A DNA stretch of 64,000 nt from Hypomesus transpacificus. Lineage: Eukaryota; Chordata; Actinopteri; Osmeriformes; Osmeridae. The notes under the pieces were generated by a model. It worked only from the letters and a program-made list of their open reading frames with translations, was not told where the DNA came from and made no database searches. Where the stretch lies: assembly GCF_021917145.1 (NCBI RefSeq), contig NC_061082.1, positions 5,130,032-5,194,031 of the forward strand. The letters run 5' to 3'. Numbering within the stretch: the first letter of the stretch is position 1; the number at the start of each line of letters is the position of its first letter. A program made the position numbers and the translations under genes. This document shows, one piece after another, positions 36,601-47,660 of this stretch.

Positions 36601-39600
36601 GGGAGGAGGAAAGGATTTAAAGGAGCATTAAAACAGGAACCAACATCTATATACAGTGCACGAGAGAGCGTGACCCTTGAACAGACAAACCATATAAACC
36701 ATTCCTATGGACGGTGGCGTTACCTTGACCTTCCCTTTGACAAAGTTGGTGAGGTCCTCCTTGTTCTCAAACACAGAGAGGGAGCGAAGAAGGTTGTAGA
36801 CCAGCCAGTCCCAGTGTCTGTTCACCTCCTCCAGAGCAGCTCCTGGTCAAACACACACACACTCAGTCCCCCAGAGTGACACCTCCCTGACATAACTCAA
36901 ATCCCCACACATATTCTCAAGCAGTCCTCTGTTGTTGATTTGAGCCAGCTGTGGAGGAGTGAGGGAGGGGACCAGATGGACAGAACCAGGCGAGGTCAGT
37001 GAGGGGTCTTACCGCTGGCGATAACCCAGCTGACCTGCGAGCCAGGGACCTGCAGGAGGATACGGAAGGGGGTGACTCGGGCGTTGGAGTCCAACACTGT
37101 GTCCAGAGCCCCAACCAGCAGACCTGCAGACGACACAAGCAGGCTGATGAGACATGGCTATGGGACGACACACACTAACACAACGTTTAAGCCAAAACAG
37201 TAACTCCCCAATACTCATATACTTGATAATGGAACCTCAACAAGGAGGGTTTTCATGAGACTATTAGGTACCTGAGACACAAAGACACATGACAAGAGCA
37301 CATACTGCATGTGTCTAACACTAACCGGATGAAGTCATTACCATCTCCATAGCACACTGGCATTCCACAGTACAGTGCCAACAGCTTAACACCGGGCACT
37401 CGACACGAGTTATGAGGCTTTACCAGGCAAGATTTCCTTCTACAATCGTTTATGAATCTAACTAAATTACCAGACTCTACGATGTACAAGAAGTACTGTA
37501 TCTAATGACGTTGTATGTTGGGATAAACATCCATTGAATCTACATTTCGAGGATAAAAAACATTTAAGCAGACGAGACCCTCACCGCTATCTGCCTCATG
37601 AACATTACACTTTAGAAATGAAAAAAAACTAAACATTCAGCCTGAAATGGCTGTTATCTTCCATTCTCTGACACTCCCAGTCCATGCCAACCCAGATGTT
37701 GAAAGGCAAAAGTCACCCCAGATACTAACCCTAACCGAGCAGTTACCTGACTAATAAAACTAAGTGATTTGATGTGGAAATGGACCAGACAGATACTTCC
37801 TAAATACCCAGTAAAACCCAAACTGTCCTGAGTCTGTCCTCATTATCTATATCTTGTTTAGTAGATAGCTAATGAGTGTCAGGCTTTACCTTGTAAGGTC
37901 TTAACCACCAAACACTGGTCCCTTTTGTTGGCTTTAAATTCCATGCTTCCTTCTCTACGGAGGATTGCTATTCCATTTTGAACAGAATGAAGCATTAAGG
38001 GAAGCCAGTCAAAGTGGTCCCACTTAGTCCATTAAAAAGCTGTTCAATATTCCTTCCCTTAACAGCCTTACGAGACACTGCACAACCGTCATAATACAAA
38101 CAAATCCAATGGCAGTCCGATGATACGGCCAATCAAATGTGTAATAAGAATACCGCAGGGGCGAAAGGAGGCTTTGTAGCTGAGGTAATGAGCCTTTTAG
38201 TTTCAATCTAAAGTTTTGGTTTAGTATTTGTTGTGTCTTGTAGTCCTACCATGTTTATTGTGTTGAGCTGTGTGTGTACCCCTGGAAGAGTAGCTTGTGT
38301 TAAGGCTTCGACTAATGGGGATCTGGATCAACAATAGTTAAGAAAGACAGTTGTACGTGAAGGCTTGTGACCTGCCGGTGAAACTTGAAAGTTCCACATG
38401 AAACTACCAAGAAACTGTCTTGTGGCATTTTTGGCTTCCATACCCAGGTGAAACTATCTGAACTTCCATACCCAGGGGAAACTATCTGAACTTCCATACC
38501 TAGGGGAAACTATCTGAACTTCCATACCCAGGTGAAACTATCTGAACGGCTTGTGATAGTCCAGGTTAGGGTTAACATCAATTTACATGAAATATAAATG
38601 TGTCTATGTACAGCATGTCCAACCAGGACTGACCGAGAAGTTCAGAGATTTTGTATCCTTTCTTAAACAAGTAGGAGGAATACCATAGTGACGAGAGACT
38701 GACCAAATACTGATGAGAAACTGACCAGTAACTGACCAGTAACTGATGAGAAACTGACCAGTTACTGATGACAAACTGACCAGTAACTGATGAGAAACTG
38801 ACCAGTAACTGACCAGTAACTGACCAGTAACTGACCAGTAACTGATGAGAAACTGACCAGTTACTGATGACAAACTGACCAGTAACTGACCAGATACTGA
38901 TGACAAACTGACCAGATACTGATGACAAACTGACCAGAAACTGATGACAAACTGACCAGTAACTGATGAGAAACTGACCAGTAACTGATGAGAAACTGAC
39001 CAGTAACTGATGTGAGAGTGCTCCCAGTCAGGAACAAAGCATAGCCTACAAAAATGCTGCCACCAGGCAACAACCTTACACTGCCAGGAACAAGGAATGT
39101 CTGCAATGGTGCAGTGACAGATCGCCATCTTTGTTTAGACTTCCCATCCCTACCCTTCCACACACGCGCACACACACCCACGCGCCTTTTCCAAACCACA
39201 TCTAAAGCCTGCCAGCTTACCAGTCTAAAAACCTTAGCACCATGACAACAGACGGCAATTTGTCACAGAAAGCCCTAAGGGATTTGTATTGTACAGTGGA
39301 ACCCAATGTAAACTGTATACAAAGAGAGTAAATCTACTCTTCCTCCCATGGCCCATTGTTGGTTACTGTTGTGCAGACGTGCTAAAAAGTGCTTGGAGAC
39401 TCTGGCTTAACTGTCTCTAGGGAAAGTATTGTATGTAAATTGGAAGTTCTGCAAGCACTGAGGTGAAAGGATGATTTTGTCATGACAGTCATTTGCCATT
39501 ATTTGTTTACTGCAATGTAACATCTATTTGGATAGTAATGACTGAAATGTATTTCCTTGTTGTTGTGAAACTTTGTAAATGAGAAAGACAAGTTACTGTT

Positions 39601-40316
39601 TTTGTTCCTCTATTCTTTAAATATTGCTCTGTGTTGTACTTTGTCACTTCACTTACTGACATATAAGTAAACTTACAAGAAACACAGATATATCCTGTAT
39701 GGCGAGTTGAGAATGGAGAGTTGCAAGTGACTTTAGAATGAACTAAAATCCCAGAATATAAACCAACTCTGAGAACTTGACACTGTACTGTGTAATAACC
39801 AGCAATAACCAGGGAGTTCCACTCATTTATGTGTGGTGTCTGCCTGGGTTTGTACAGCAGGAAAGTCAAATGGAAACTTCGACAAATGTGTATGGAAAGT
39901 CAGAGAAGACCTGAAACAAAGTGTTTTTGTAACTTACAAGTGTAGCAATCTTTGAGGGGGGGGGATGTGAATACCCGCTAAATGAAAATAAAGACAACTT
40001 TTTTACTGAGGAATTGGGAGTATTTTTTCAATAATTGATAGTAAAAATATTTTATTTCCCAAGTACCTTAGTTAAGCAAACCCTATGCATGACCATTTTC
40101 CTCAAATGAACCATTTCACGGCCATTGTTTGAGCTACTGTTTCGAAGCTGCAGGACAGTGTGGTAGAAGTTAGGGAGGGGGCGGCTCACCTGTGATTTTC
40201 CCCGCGGAATCCCCATGCCCCCGTCTGCGCTGTAGAAGGAAGAAATTGTTGGATTTCTCGGTAACCCATAGCTTCAGTGCGTTTTTCAGTAAAACTTCTT
40301 CTGGGTTTAACCACAT
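24658..40316 (-). CDS. tbc1d8: TBC1 domain family member 8 (GRAM-GRAM-TBC-EF Rab-GAP), complete
   Basis: Predicted Rab GTPase-activating protein. Twenty exons (minus): 40316-40190, 37123-37013, 36842-36724, 36586-36358, 36232-35992, 35180-34973, 33714-33517, 33079-32924, 31759-31609, 30647-30433, 30175-30058, 29111-28826, 28625-28496, 28147-28049, 27929-27861, 27492-27246, 26681-26616, 26512-26426, 25381-25281, 25116-24658 (TAA). Total 3417 nt, 1138 aa; human is about 1140. N-terminus [20 protein letters not shown]; two GRAM domains (about 140-210 and 285-350); TBC domain about 490-715 with the arginine finger in [10 protein letters not shown] (R550) and the glutamine finger in IGYCQ (Q585), so catalysis looks intact; one EF-hand-like loop [13 protein letters not shown] near 885-898; acidic C-terminus. 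TBC1D8 rather than TBC1D9 is supported by neighbours rpl31, cnot11 and pdcl3. Confidence 0.95.
25871..26358. mobile_element. hAT-type element (488 bp) with 8-bp target duplication and internal minisatellite
   Basis: Termini CAGTGTTG and CAACACTG are inverted repeats, flanked by ATGGTCAC at 25863-25870 and 26359-26366. It has no transposase. The interior, about 26007-26297, consists of six 47-bp units (CAGTTCACGTTCACAGTATC and so on). It lies in a tbc1d8 intron. Confidence 0.85.
27513..27600. repeat. About 25-bp tandem repeat, 3-4 copies, tbc1d8 intron
   Basis: Units of the form GACTTACGAGAATATCATGT repeat next to the exon starting at 27492, about 20 bp from its acceptor. Confidence 0.7.
29745..30062. 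repeat. 17-bp minisatellite made from a tbc1d8 splice donor, about 18 copies
   Basis: On the gene strand the authentic exon 11 end reads GGGTCATAG|GTGAGACA. The intron then continues as about 18 tandem copies of the same 17-bp unit (GTGAGACAGGGTCATAG), with variants of one extra C or a T for C. Each unit regenerates a CATAG|GTGAGA donor. Confidence 0.93.
31942..32905. repeat. 26-bp minisatellite, about 36 copies, tbc1d8 intron
   Basis: The unit CAGTCATTACGGTCAGTAGT plus ACAGTT shows three recurrent dimorphic sites (CAG/CGG in TTCRGTC, ATTAC/ATTAT, CGG/CAG). The array ends about 20 bp from the donor of the exon ending at 32924. Confidence 0.92.
33311..33462. mobile_element. hAT-type MITE, second copy of the 6512-6666 family
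   Basis: Termini CAGGGGCGCC and GGTGCCCCTG, flanked by TAACTAAG at 33303-33310 and 33463-33470. The interior shares AGTTATGACAATTC, CCCCTGACTGACAGGG and AGGGCCCAAAATTCCTG with the first copy. A G-run has expanded near the left end. Confidence 0.84.
33712..34410. repeat. Duplicated block of (GGGA)n arrays plus about 100-bp unique sequence, tbc1d8 intron
   Basis: The run CACCTGGAGGGGCAGGGAGG occurs at the true exon 7 acceptor (about 33712) and again at 34023. Each is followed by a long GGGA/GGGG array and then by the same sequence starting GGGTTCATTAGGTGGGTGGG (33929 and 34310). This is a tandem duplication of about 310-385 bp. Confidence 0.88.
38440..38547. repeat. 28-bp tandem repeat, 4 copies, tbc1d8 intron 1
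   Basis: The unit CCATACCCAGGTGAAACTAT plus CTGAACTT is repeated four times with single-base changes (GGTG/GGGG, CCCAGG/CCTAGG). Confidence 0.85.
38695..39012. repeat. Composite 11/22-bp minisatellite, tbc1d8 intron 1
   Basis: Alternating 11-mers ACTGACCAGTA and ACTGATGAGAA (or ACTGATGACAA) fill the interval. Some stretches repeat only the first 11-mer. Open frames here are repeat artefacts. Confidence 0.88.
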
Positions 40317-41953
40317 TATTTCCAAACGGTAGATGGAAATAATGTGCAAAGACGGAAAGGAGAAAATAAATCAACTGCCAATTGTAAAATTATTACAAGG
40401 CTTGGCGTGTCCTTTTATCAGTTCCAAAAAAGCACTGAATAAAACACGCGATTTTTTATATCATCCATGATATTAGGGGATCCCCGAGGCAGCAGTCTTC
40501 TGTTCATATTTCACTAGTCCGACTCGCAACTGTACACAACGCTGGCGTCTTATTTCCGCATTTTGCCTAAGCTTTCCTTCCCACAGTTCCGGCGAAAGCC
40601 ACTGGCTCTTTGTGATTGGTGATTCCTGATCTAACACGGGCCTACTGTATTCACTTAGTATTAGTTCATAATTTAAATACAAATTCAGGAGATATGACAT
40701 GCATATAGTTATACATCAAGTATTTGTAATGTAATGTCATGTAAATGAAAGTATTTAATTAGTTAATGGAAGCCACCAGCAATAATTGTGTAATTGAGTG
40801 TAGAGTTGGCCAACAGCAGCACAATCCACCTGGATCGTCCATGTAAATCAGTTACAAACTTAGGTTTTAACAATGGCCTATTGCAGCACACGACTTTAAT
40901 TCAGATGGCATCATGTTGTGTTTAGACTTGTAGGCTACATATCTAATAATGTAATATATTCTCATGCTTTTCTAAATGTCTCCACAATGATCAAAAACAT
41001 TGGAACACTGGAAAAAATGCTGGAAAGCAATGTGATCGACCAATGTGTAGACTAGTGTAATGTGGTGAAATGAACAAATGTGATTAATTTGATTTGTAGG
41101 GCTATAGATAAGACACATGCCGTGAATTAAAATAGTCAACATATAAATCTGAGCCTACCACTCGCAATGTGCCATACAAGTATTACAAGACACTAATATC
41201 GGCTATCAGTTAGAATTAGGCTATTATTGTTGTCGTGTTGTCTTTAGATTCTAACATTCACGGAAGGTTGTTTATTTATCTTAACTTCAAAACCGTGTTC
41301 CTTTTTAATCTTCTGTTCTCCTTTTTGGTTTACAGTTTAAGAAACTTCTTCGAATAAGATACTACTTTAAGAGATACATTTGTGAATAATATTTTATCTC
41401 TGTAAAATCAAGGTTGATGTGGGCTTAGCGCTATTCTAAAAGTCAATGTGCACTCGTGAAACAATATGAATGTTCTGCAGTTTGTGAACACTGTACCAAT
41501 GTTGACTTCAGGTAAATGTGAAAAGTGTTAGTGAAGACATGTCTGTTTGGATCTACCATGCCCAGACAGACAGCTGATGTTCAGGTACAGCTGTTGTCTC
41601 GCTCTCAGCTGCCACAAATGGAATGCAGCGTTCCCACTCCTTTTATGGACACATTGGGACTCTAACCGGATATTGATGCAACCAATATTATTGTCCCCAA
41701 CACATGGCTCCCAAGTTGATTTCGTAAGTATTAATCAATTGAATGCATTTAAGAAAAGTCATATTCTTCGCACAAATTTATTTCCTAATTATACAATCCC
41801 AAATATAAAAATTGGCCAAACTGGCTATTTTATAGCCATTTGTTACATTTCATGGAGTTGTGTTCCACCGGAACAAATTAAGGTGCGGTCCTTCCATTTC
41901 CTTTCCTTCAAGAACATAAGTGTGATTTTATTCTCTCTTGAAGAGTGAGAAAA
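40317..41953. promoter_or_regulatory. Divergent intergenic region between tbc1d8 and pdcl3
   Basis: The two genes are transcribed away from each other across about 1.6 kb. The sequence next to tbc1d8 (40480-40630) is less AT-rich and includes an ATTGG (inverted CCAAT) near 40615. The rest is AT-rich with no coding sequence, RNA gene or repeat that I can recognise. Confidence 0.4.
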
Positions 41954-44016
41954 ATGCAGGTTTGGAACATTTTCAATTATTTTGTTTATATAAATGTGAA
42001 AGCTAATAACATATACATACGTGTAGTGAGATTTGTATTTTATACAGACATCGAACCGCAATTAAGATAGCGTAGTAGCTAGTTCGCTAACCTAGCCCAC
42101 TTGACTAGTTACTACTAACACAGTTCTGCATGTAACCTAAATATCTAGTTAGCTAAGTAGCTAGTCGTATCTGAACTGAAAGCCAGGAGTTATAGGGCTA
42201 AAAGAAAGTTTTCACCGCTAACCGTGTTTAAAAAAAAGCTAGAAACAACAGTTGTTAGAGGGTTGAAGCCGCAGCGGTATGTATGACCCTCGAGACCTAA
42301 GAACTTAACCTCCGATTTAAATATTTTGATTGTGAAAAAAAACACATTATTGTTCGATAATTATTAAATTCTGTTTGTCCCAGGATCCTAACGCCGACAC
42401 TGAATGGAATGACATCCTCAGAAAGAAGGGGATTCTTCCTCCTAAAGAGAAGCCCGAAGATGAGGAAGAGGAGGATCTTAGTTTACAGCAGCAGTCTGTT
42501 GGTTAGTCCAGGCTATAATAATATCTCTATGACATTGACTGTATTTGAGTTGAACGTGCCTGGAGAGAGGTTGTCATATTTTTTGCAGTTGGGCAAGTGC
42601 CATCTTAATCCTCATCCTGACTCAAGCCCTAAACTCGCCCTTTCTTAAAATACACTTCTGTCATTTTTTTTATAATCAATCAGTGAAAACGTATGAGAGC
42701 ATGACACTGGATGAGCTGGACGAGAACGAGGATGAGTTCAGTGAAGAAGATGAGGCTGCAATCGAAATGTACAGGTAAGTGCTTCCTCTAAACCAGTGTG
42801 AATATCGTGTATTCTGTTTAAATGTCAGTGGGATATTTGTAAAAGATTCAACTGAGTGGTAGAAGCTGCTCTGAAAATGTACTGTCAGTGCTGATAAGGC
42901 GACTGACCTACAGAACGGCACAGCTGCTTCCTTTGTGCTGGACTCAGTGGCATTCCCTGTGTCCGCAGACAAAAGCGACTAGCAGAGTGGAAAGCCACCC
43001 AGATCAAGAATGTGTTTGGGGAGCTGGGAGAGATCTCTGGTCAGGATTACGTCAAGGAGGTCAACAAAGCTGGAGAGGGTATCTGGGTCGTGCTGCATCT
43101 TTACAAACAGGGGTGAGTTCTGTCAGGCTGGTGACATCCGTGTCATGCTTATCATTACTTTGTATATTAATTCAATTAAACCCAGTGCAAAATGTCGGTG
43201 TTGTTTTTTTGTGAATATTTTGATAATATAGATTAGACATGAAGGGATTTTGTATGTATTATTATTACCTATAGCAAGGTGATCAGCCTATCAACCTGGT
43301 ACCACATCTAGTCTCATTTGTAACTGTTCATTAAACATCCTCTCTCCCAGCATCCCTCTGTGCACCTTGATAAACCAGCACCTATTTGAGCTGGCCAGGA
43401 AGTTCCCTCAAACCAAGTTCCTCAAGTCTATCTCCACCACCTGCATCCCCAACTACCCGGACCGTAACCTGCCCACCATCTTTGTCTACAACGAGGGGGA
43501 GATGAAGGCCCAGTTCATCGGCCCTCTCGTCTTCGGTGGCATGAACCTCAAAGTAGAAGGTAAAGGTTTCTCACTTCTGCTGGTCTCTAGGTGGCAGCTT
43601 TGATGTCAGCACTGCACCAAATGGCCACCGCAACTTACTGGAAATGTATCAGTCAAAAGGAAGCACATGAAACTGCAAGTTAGAGTTGATAGATTTGCAG
43701 ATTGTTCTGACATGGTGCACGGAAGCATTTAGCTGGATATTTCTCCCCTACTTATCACCAAGCATTGTTTTGAAATTATTTATTTTCATTCATGCATGCA
43801 AAAACCTTTCTGGTTAAAATCACATCATCAGTTTGTTCTTATGTGATGAGGATTTGTTTTCTGTCTGCCTCAGAGCTGGAGTGGCGGTTATCAGAGTCTG
43901 GTGCCATTAAGACTGATCTGGAGGAGAACCCAAAGAAGCAGATTGAAGATAAACTCATGACGTCCATCCGATGCTCTCTCCCCACCAAGAAAGACAGTGA
44001 CTCAGACGATGATTAA
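41954..44016 (+). CDS. pdcl3: Phosducin-like protein 3, complete
   Basis: PDCL3 is a cytosolic co-chaperone of the CCT chaperonin in actin/tubulin folding, and is also reported to stabilise VEGFR2. Exons: 41954-41959 (codes only Met-Gln), 42384-42501, 42684-42774, 42969-43112, 43351-43559, 43874-44016 (TAA). Total 711 nt, 236 aa, against 239 in human. After the acidic N-terminal helix region ([35 protein letters not shown]) comes the thioredoxin-like fold ([59 protein letters not shown]). The C-terminus ends in an acidic DSDSDDD. The two-residue first exon was chosen because ATGCAG|GT joins in phase to GATCCTAAC, giving [20 protein letters not shown] as in other PDCL3 proteins. Its donor (GTTTGG) is weak. 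Confidence 0.94.
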
Positions 44017-44774
44017 CCACCAACGACCGTTCAACCCCCCTGAATGAAATGAATCTACGGCTTCTTCATCCCTGTTATGGCAGGGCAGGCTCCTGTGTTG
44101 ACCATGTAAACTTTACACCTCCACGAATGCATCTACACTGGCAGAGAGGTTAACGTCAGGTACAAGCACATGTTTGTCGAGGGAGCATTCCTCTTGAATA
44201 CTATCTGAACAGTCACTCACTGCATTTCCTACAAAGCCTTTCAAGAGAAGATTATAGGTCCTTTTTTTTATTTTGGATATGTTTCATAATATATGACATA
44301 CTGTAAATGTATACATTTCTTCTAAGTTATGTTAAATGTACGTAGCATTCAGTATCCTGTGCCATCATCATTGACAGTTTTATATAAAGAGCCCATCAAT
44401 GAGAATCTGTTATCATTATCACATAAAGGACTTTTAAAATAGTATTTGACTAACTTGTGTTTGTTGGGATGTATATAAATACAGTCTATGGTTGGGATGC
44501 AGACTGCATCATGCAGTTCACCTGGTTTGCAAGTACAGCCAGTCCAACTGTACTACGTCATACAAAATGGTAGATACCTCATTGATAAAATTGAACATAA
44601 GTCAATCTTTTTTTGAATGGTGTACATAACTTCAGGAAATCAATAAGAGACTAAACATCTTGGCAATGCAGTTGTCTTTATCAATAAGACTGATAGTTCT
44701 TAAAAATAAGTTATTTTTGGAGTGAGAGCTTGGTTTGCCTTTCTCTGTCTGGACACCATGTTGGCTCTGCGCGG
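44017..44774. other. Tail-to-tail spacer of pdcl3 and the nms-like gene
   Basis: Contains the 3' ends of both transcripts. I searched both strands for an additional exon encoding FRPRN-like residues and found none. Confidence 0.45.
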
Positions 44775-46687
44775 TCAGGCTCGGAGATGCAGCTGGCTTC
44801 TGGATGATCTCCATGCCTCCCTGTTCCTCAGCACACCCTCTGGGAGAGTCCTGATCTTCTGTAACAAACACAAGCATTTTCAAAATCATGAGGGAAATCC
44901 GCGCTGAACATGTTGTATGGCTTTCCATTTGAGGTAATTAGCCATGTGTTTGAGGTATGTACTCGTGTTCTTACCAAGAGCAGCAGCTGTTTCTTGTTCC
45001 TCTGAGAGAGCTTGGGAGACAGTCGCAACAGAGGGTGGACTGAGTGAGACTAGACAGGAAGGAAGATGTTTAACTTCTCATTTCACAAACATTTTACTGT
45101 TCACAATTGAAACATTTTTTTTCTATAGGAACCCAGTTCAAGTACATATAGTTCTAGATAGTATAGTTTGCATACCTCATGCTGTACAGTTCCCTCTGAC
45201 TTGTGTGCTTTAGCGTAGTGAAACAGGAACTGAGGAAAAAAGTTACAAAAATTAATAATTTATTGTAAAAAAGATTAAGGGGAATCATTTGATACAAACT
45301 TAAAAAACGCTCACCCTTTTAAATACATTCTGAACTTGCTCCTGTGAAACAATGAATTGGATGTTAGAGCTGAGTATTAATGATTCATTGAGCAAAATGA
45401 ATTCTGTGGTTCATTGTGACGTACCTCGTTCTGATCATTCCACTCGATGTCCCCCACATCTTTCTGATAATCTGGAACCTGCAGCACACCAGACACACTC
45501 ACAGTCAGCATCCATTTCAAAGCATTCCTGAGGTACCTGTTTCACATGTTCTCATGTTACATACATGGTCATCTGTCTGTTTCTGACATTTCCTCTGATG
45601 AGCCATCACGTCACATGAGTTTCACACATAGGTACATGTTACAGTCATGTCAAGCTGATATTTTGCAATCAATAAAAATATAATGGTAACTGTAGCTACA
45701 GTATTTTATACTTCCATTATTAATAATTGGGCACACTGGCACCCAGCCACAGGTCATCCCCCCAAAACAACTCTATATCAGCTTCCTGCAAGGGTAAATA
45801 AAAGAGCACCGATAACCGATCATCACCATGGTGTTTCATGCGGCTGAGAGTATGTGTTTAATTTTCAGTGTTGCTCACAGATCACTTCCCAGTAGCGTGA
45901 CTCAGTGTCTCAGACGGACCTCTGGACCAGACCTCAGATCCCAGAAGTCATAAGGACCTCTGTTTTCATTAAACAGGTGCACGCCAACCTGGCACACATG
46001 CATCGTCTACGCCTGCACAGATACAACACATGGCGTGTATGTTCTTTTCTTTGTACCCTGGTGTCTCTGATAGTCTCTGAGTAATATTTACACTCAGACC
46101 AGTCCTTCATGAAAGAAGATGAACGAATTTTCATCGAGGTTCTCAACATCAATCACTTAATATATAATACTCACTTTAGACTTCAAGTCCACTTTAGAAT
46201 GATAATTAATTGTGTCTAACTACAATTACATTACATTTACATTTTTATTACATTTGGGTTTTTAGAAAAATTCACGGTGCATAACATAATACATGTGGTT
46301 ACAAATAAAATAACGATACCTTTGAGTTTCACTGCCTGAGAATATGTTGAAAGAATTATCCGGTAAATTGATCCAAAGTTTTGCTCTAAAGTTGAAAGAT
46401 AACAAATTTGCATAGGCCTACCTTTGTCAATGCAATTCCATTTTCACACTCCCGGCTGGGATATGACTCTAAAATAGATGATAAAAGATGCGATACAGTC
46501 TGTTTTAGTTTACTTTATTCCTTAGTTTACTGTCAATGCACTCTTCAGCGTGGTATCATACTCAACACAAAAAAAATATATATATATATCTAATCACACC
46601 ATGAAAAGACATCTCACCTGCCTCCTTCCAACATCCCAGATACCAGATCAACAGTGTCAGGCCAAGTTGTAGCGTCATGGAGCTCAT
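44775..46687 (-). CDS. nms: Neuromedin-S-like prepropeptide lacking a visible FRPRN-amide core
   Basis: Exons (minus): 46687-46618, 46468-46422, 45785-45735 (uncertain), 45478-45425, 45341-45315, 45229-45176, 45049-44975, 44858-44775 (TGA); about 153 aa. The first exon gives a signal peptide (MSSMTLQLGLTLLIWYLGCW). Exons 5 and 6 give KR plus FLFHYAKAHKSEG, matching the neuromedin S precursor-related peptide, which starts FLFHYS in mammals. The next exon gives SVHPLLRLSPKLSQRNKK, matching the following precursor segment. Position next to pdcl3 matches human NMS. The expected core (ending FRPRN-GKR/GR), the ligand of NMU receptors, is not encoded; the last exon reads KIRTLPEGVLRNREAWRSSR and stops. 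The internal small exons are predictions. It could be a functional precursor for the related peptide only, or a decaying gene. Confidence 0.72.
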
Positions 46688-47409
46688 CCTGTGTCACCAG
46701 ATTCCCGCGCTTTGCGCAAAGCTGCGTTGTAAGACTGAACACCGATGATCAGAGTCTATGTCCTGTTGTCGGCCACACCGTGGCTCCGTGTGAACTCTCC
46801 CGGCATTGACCACTGGAAGAGTTATGAAGGCTTTAAGGGGATACCGCATCATCGCCCACGCAGATGTGACCAATCAAAGTCTGACCGGTGTCCTTGGTGG
46901 CATGTTTGGTCATCCCCTGGTTATTGCGCAAATTACCTTTTTTGGATGCAAGAACGACTTTAGGTTAAATCGTCTCTGATAGTCTATGGGTAATGTAGAC
47001 ATTAGCTTAATGGATCAAAATAAGATCAATTTTACACTGACACACACAGTCATACAACTGAGTAAAACATTTAATATCTTGTTTCACGAGGGACAGAAAT
47101 ACATCCATTCATCCATTCGTTCTATGCTAAGCATACATTATCATGATTGTCTTTTAGAACACTATTTTGTGTGAACTATATATTCTACAGTGTGTGTGAT
47201 ATTCCTGAAAAACAATGAAAACTTTATATTGTATGAATCACACAAGGTGACCCACGTCTGACTCCTGTGGGGCTGGTTCACATATTGTAGCGTGAAAAGC
47301 TGAATGGAGAATTGGCCTGGATCGAGTTTCATTATTCAGACACTATTGCATGGCTGCTGTGGATTAACTGTACCGTTCAAGGGGAATCTATGGAAAATAG
47401 GGATGGTTC

Positions 47410-47660
47410 ACTGCAGGGGCATCGCTAGACCCTTTATACTGGGGCACGTGCCCCAGTATAAATGTTGTGGTATGGCTGTTATGGTTCCTCCCTTTGGCAC
47501 TTATTTGGTTTTTCACAATGTATGCTTCATGTTTTGGCTGCTTGCAATGTTTGGGGCTACCTCGTTGTTATGATCAGTGACCTATGCTCTTCTGTAATGC
47601 TCTCTCTTGGAAGTCACTTTGGATTAAAGCGTCTGCTAAATGCATACATGTAAATCTGCT
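47410..47660 (+). mobile_element. Repeat fragment with hAT-like left end, palindrome and SINE-like tail
   Basis: It starts CAGGGGCATCGCTAGACCC, like the CAGGGGC ends of the hAT elements in this window, and holds a 30-bp palindrome at 47433-47462. Its far side contains TTTGGATTAAAGCGTCTGCT, the SINE tail. I could not find a matching right terminus or target duplication, so the borders are approximate. Confidence 0.4.

Noticed and set aside
38578-39128. Minus-strand frames with repeated Val-Ser-Tyr-Trp-Ser-Val-type units
   Set aside because: They arise from the 11/22-bp minisatellite in tbc1d8 intron 1.
44632-44858. An alternative nms last exon in another frame (containing SPRGCAEEQGGMEIIQ)
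   Set aside because: It does not join in phase to the preceding exon ending at 44975, and it contains no amidated FRPRN motif either.
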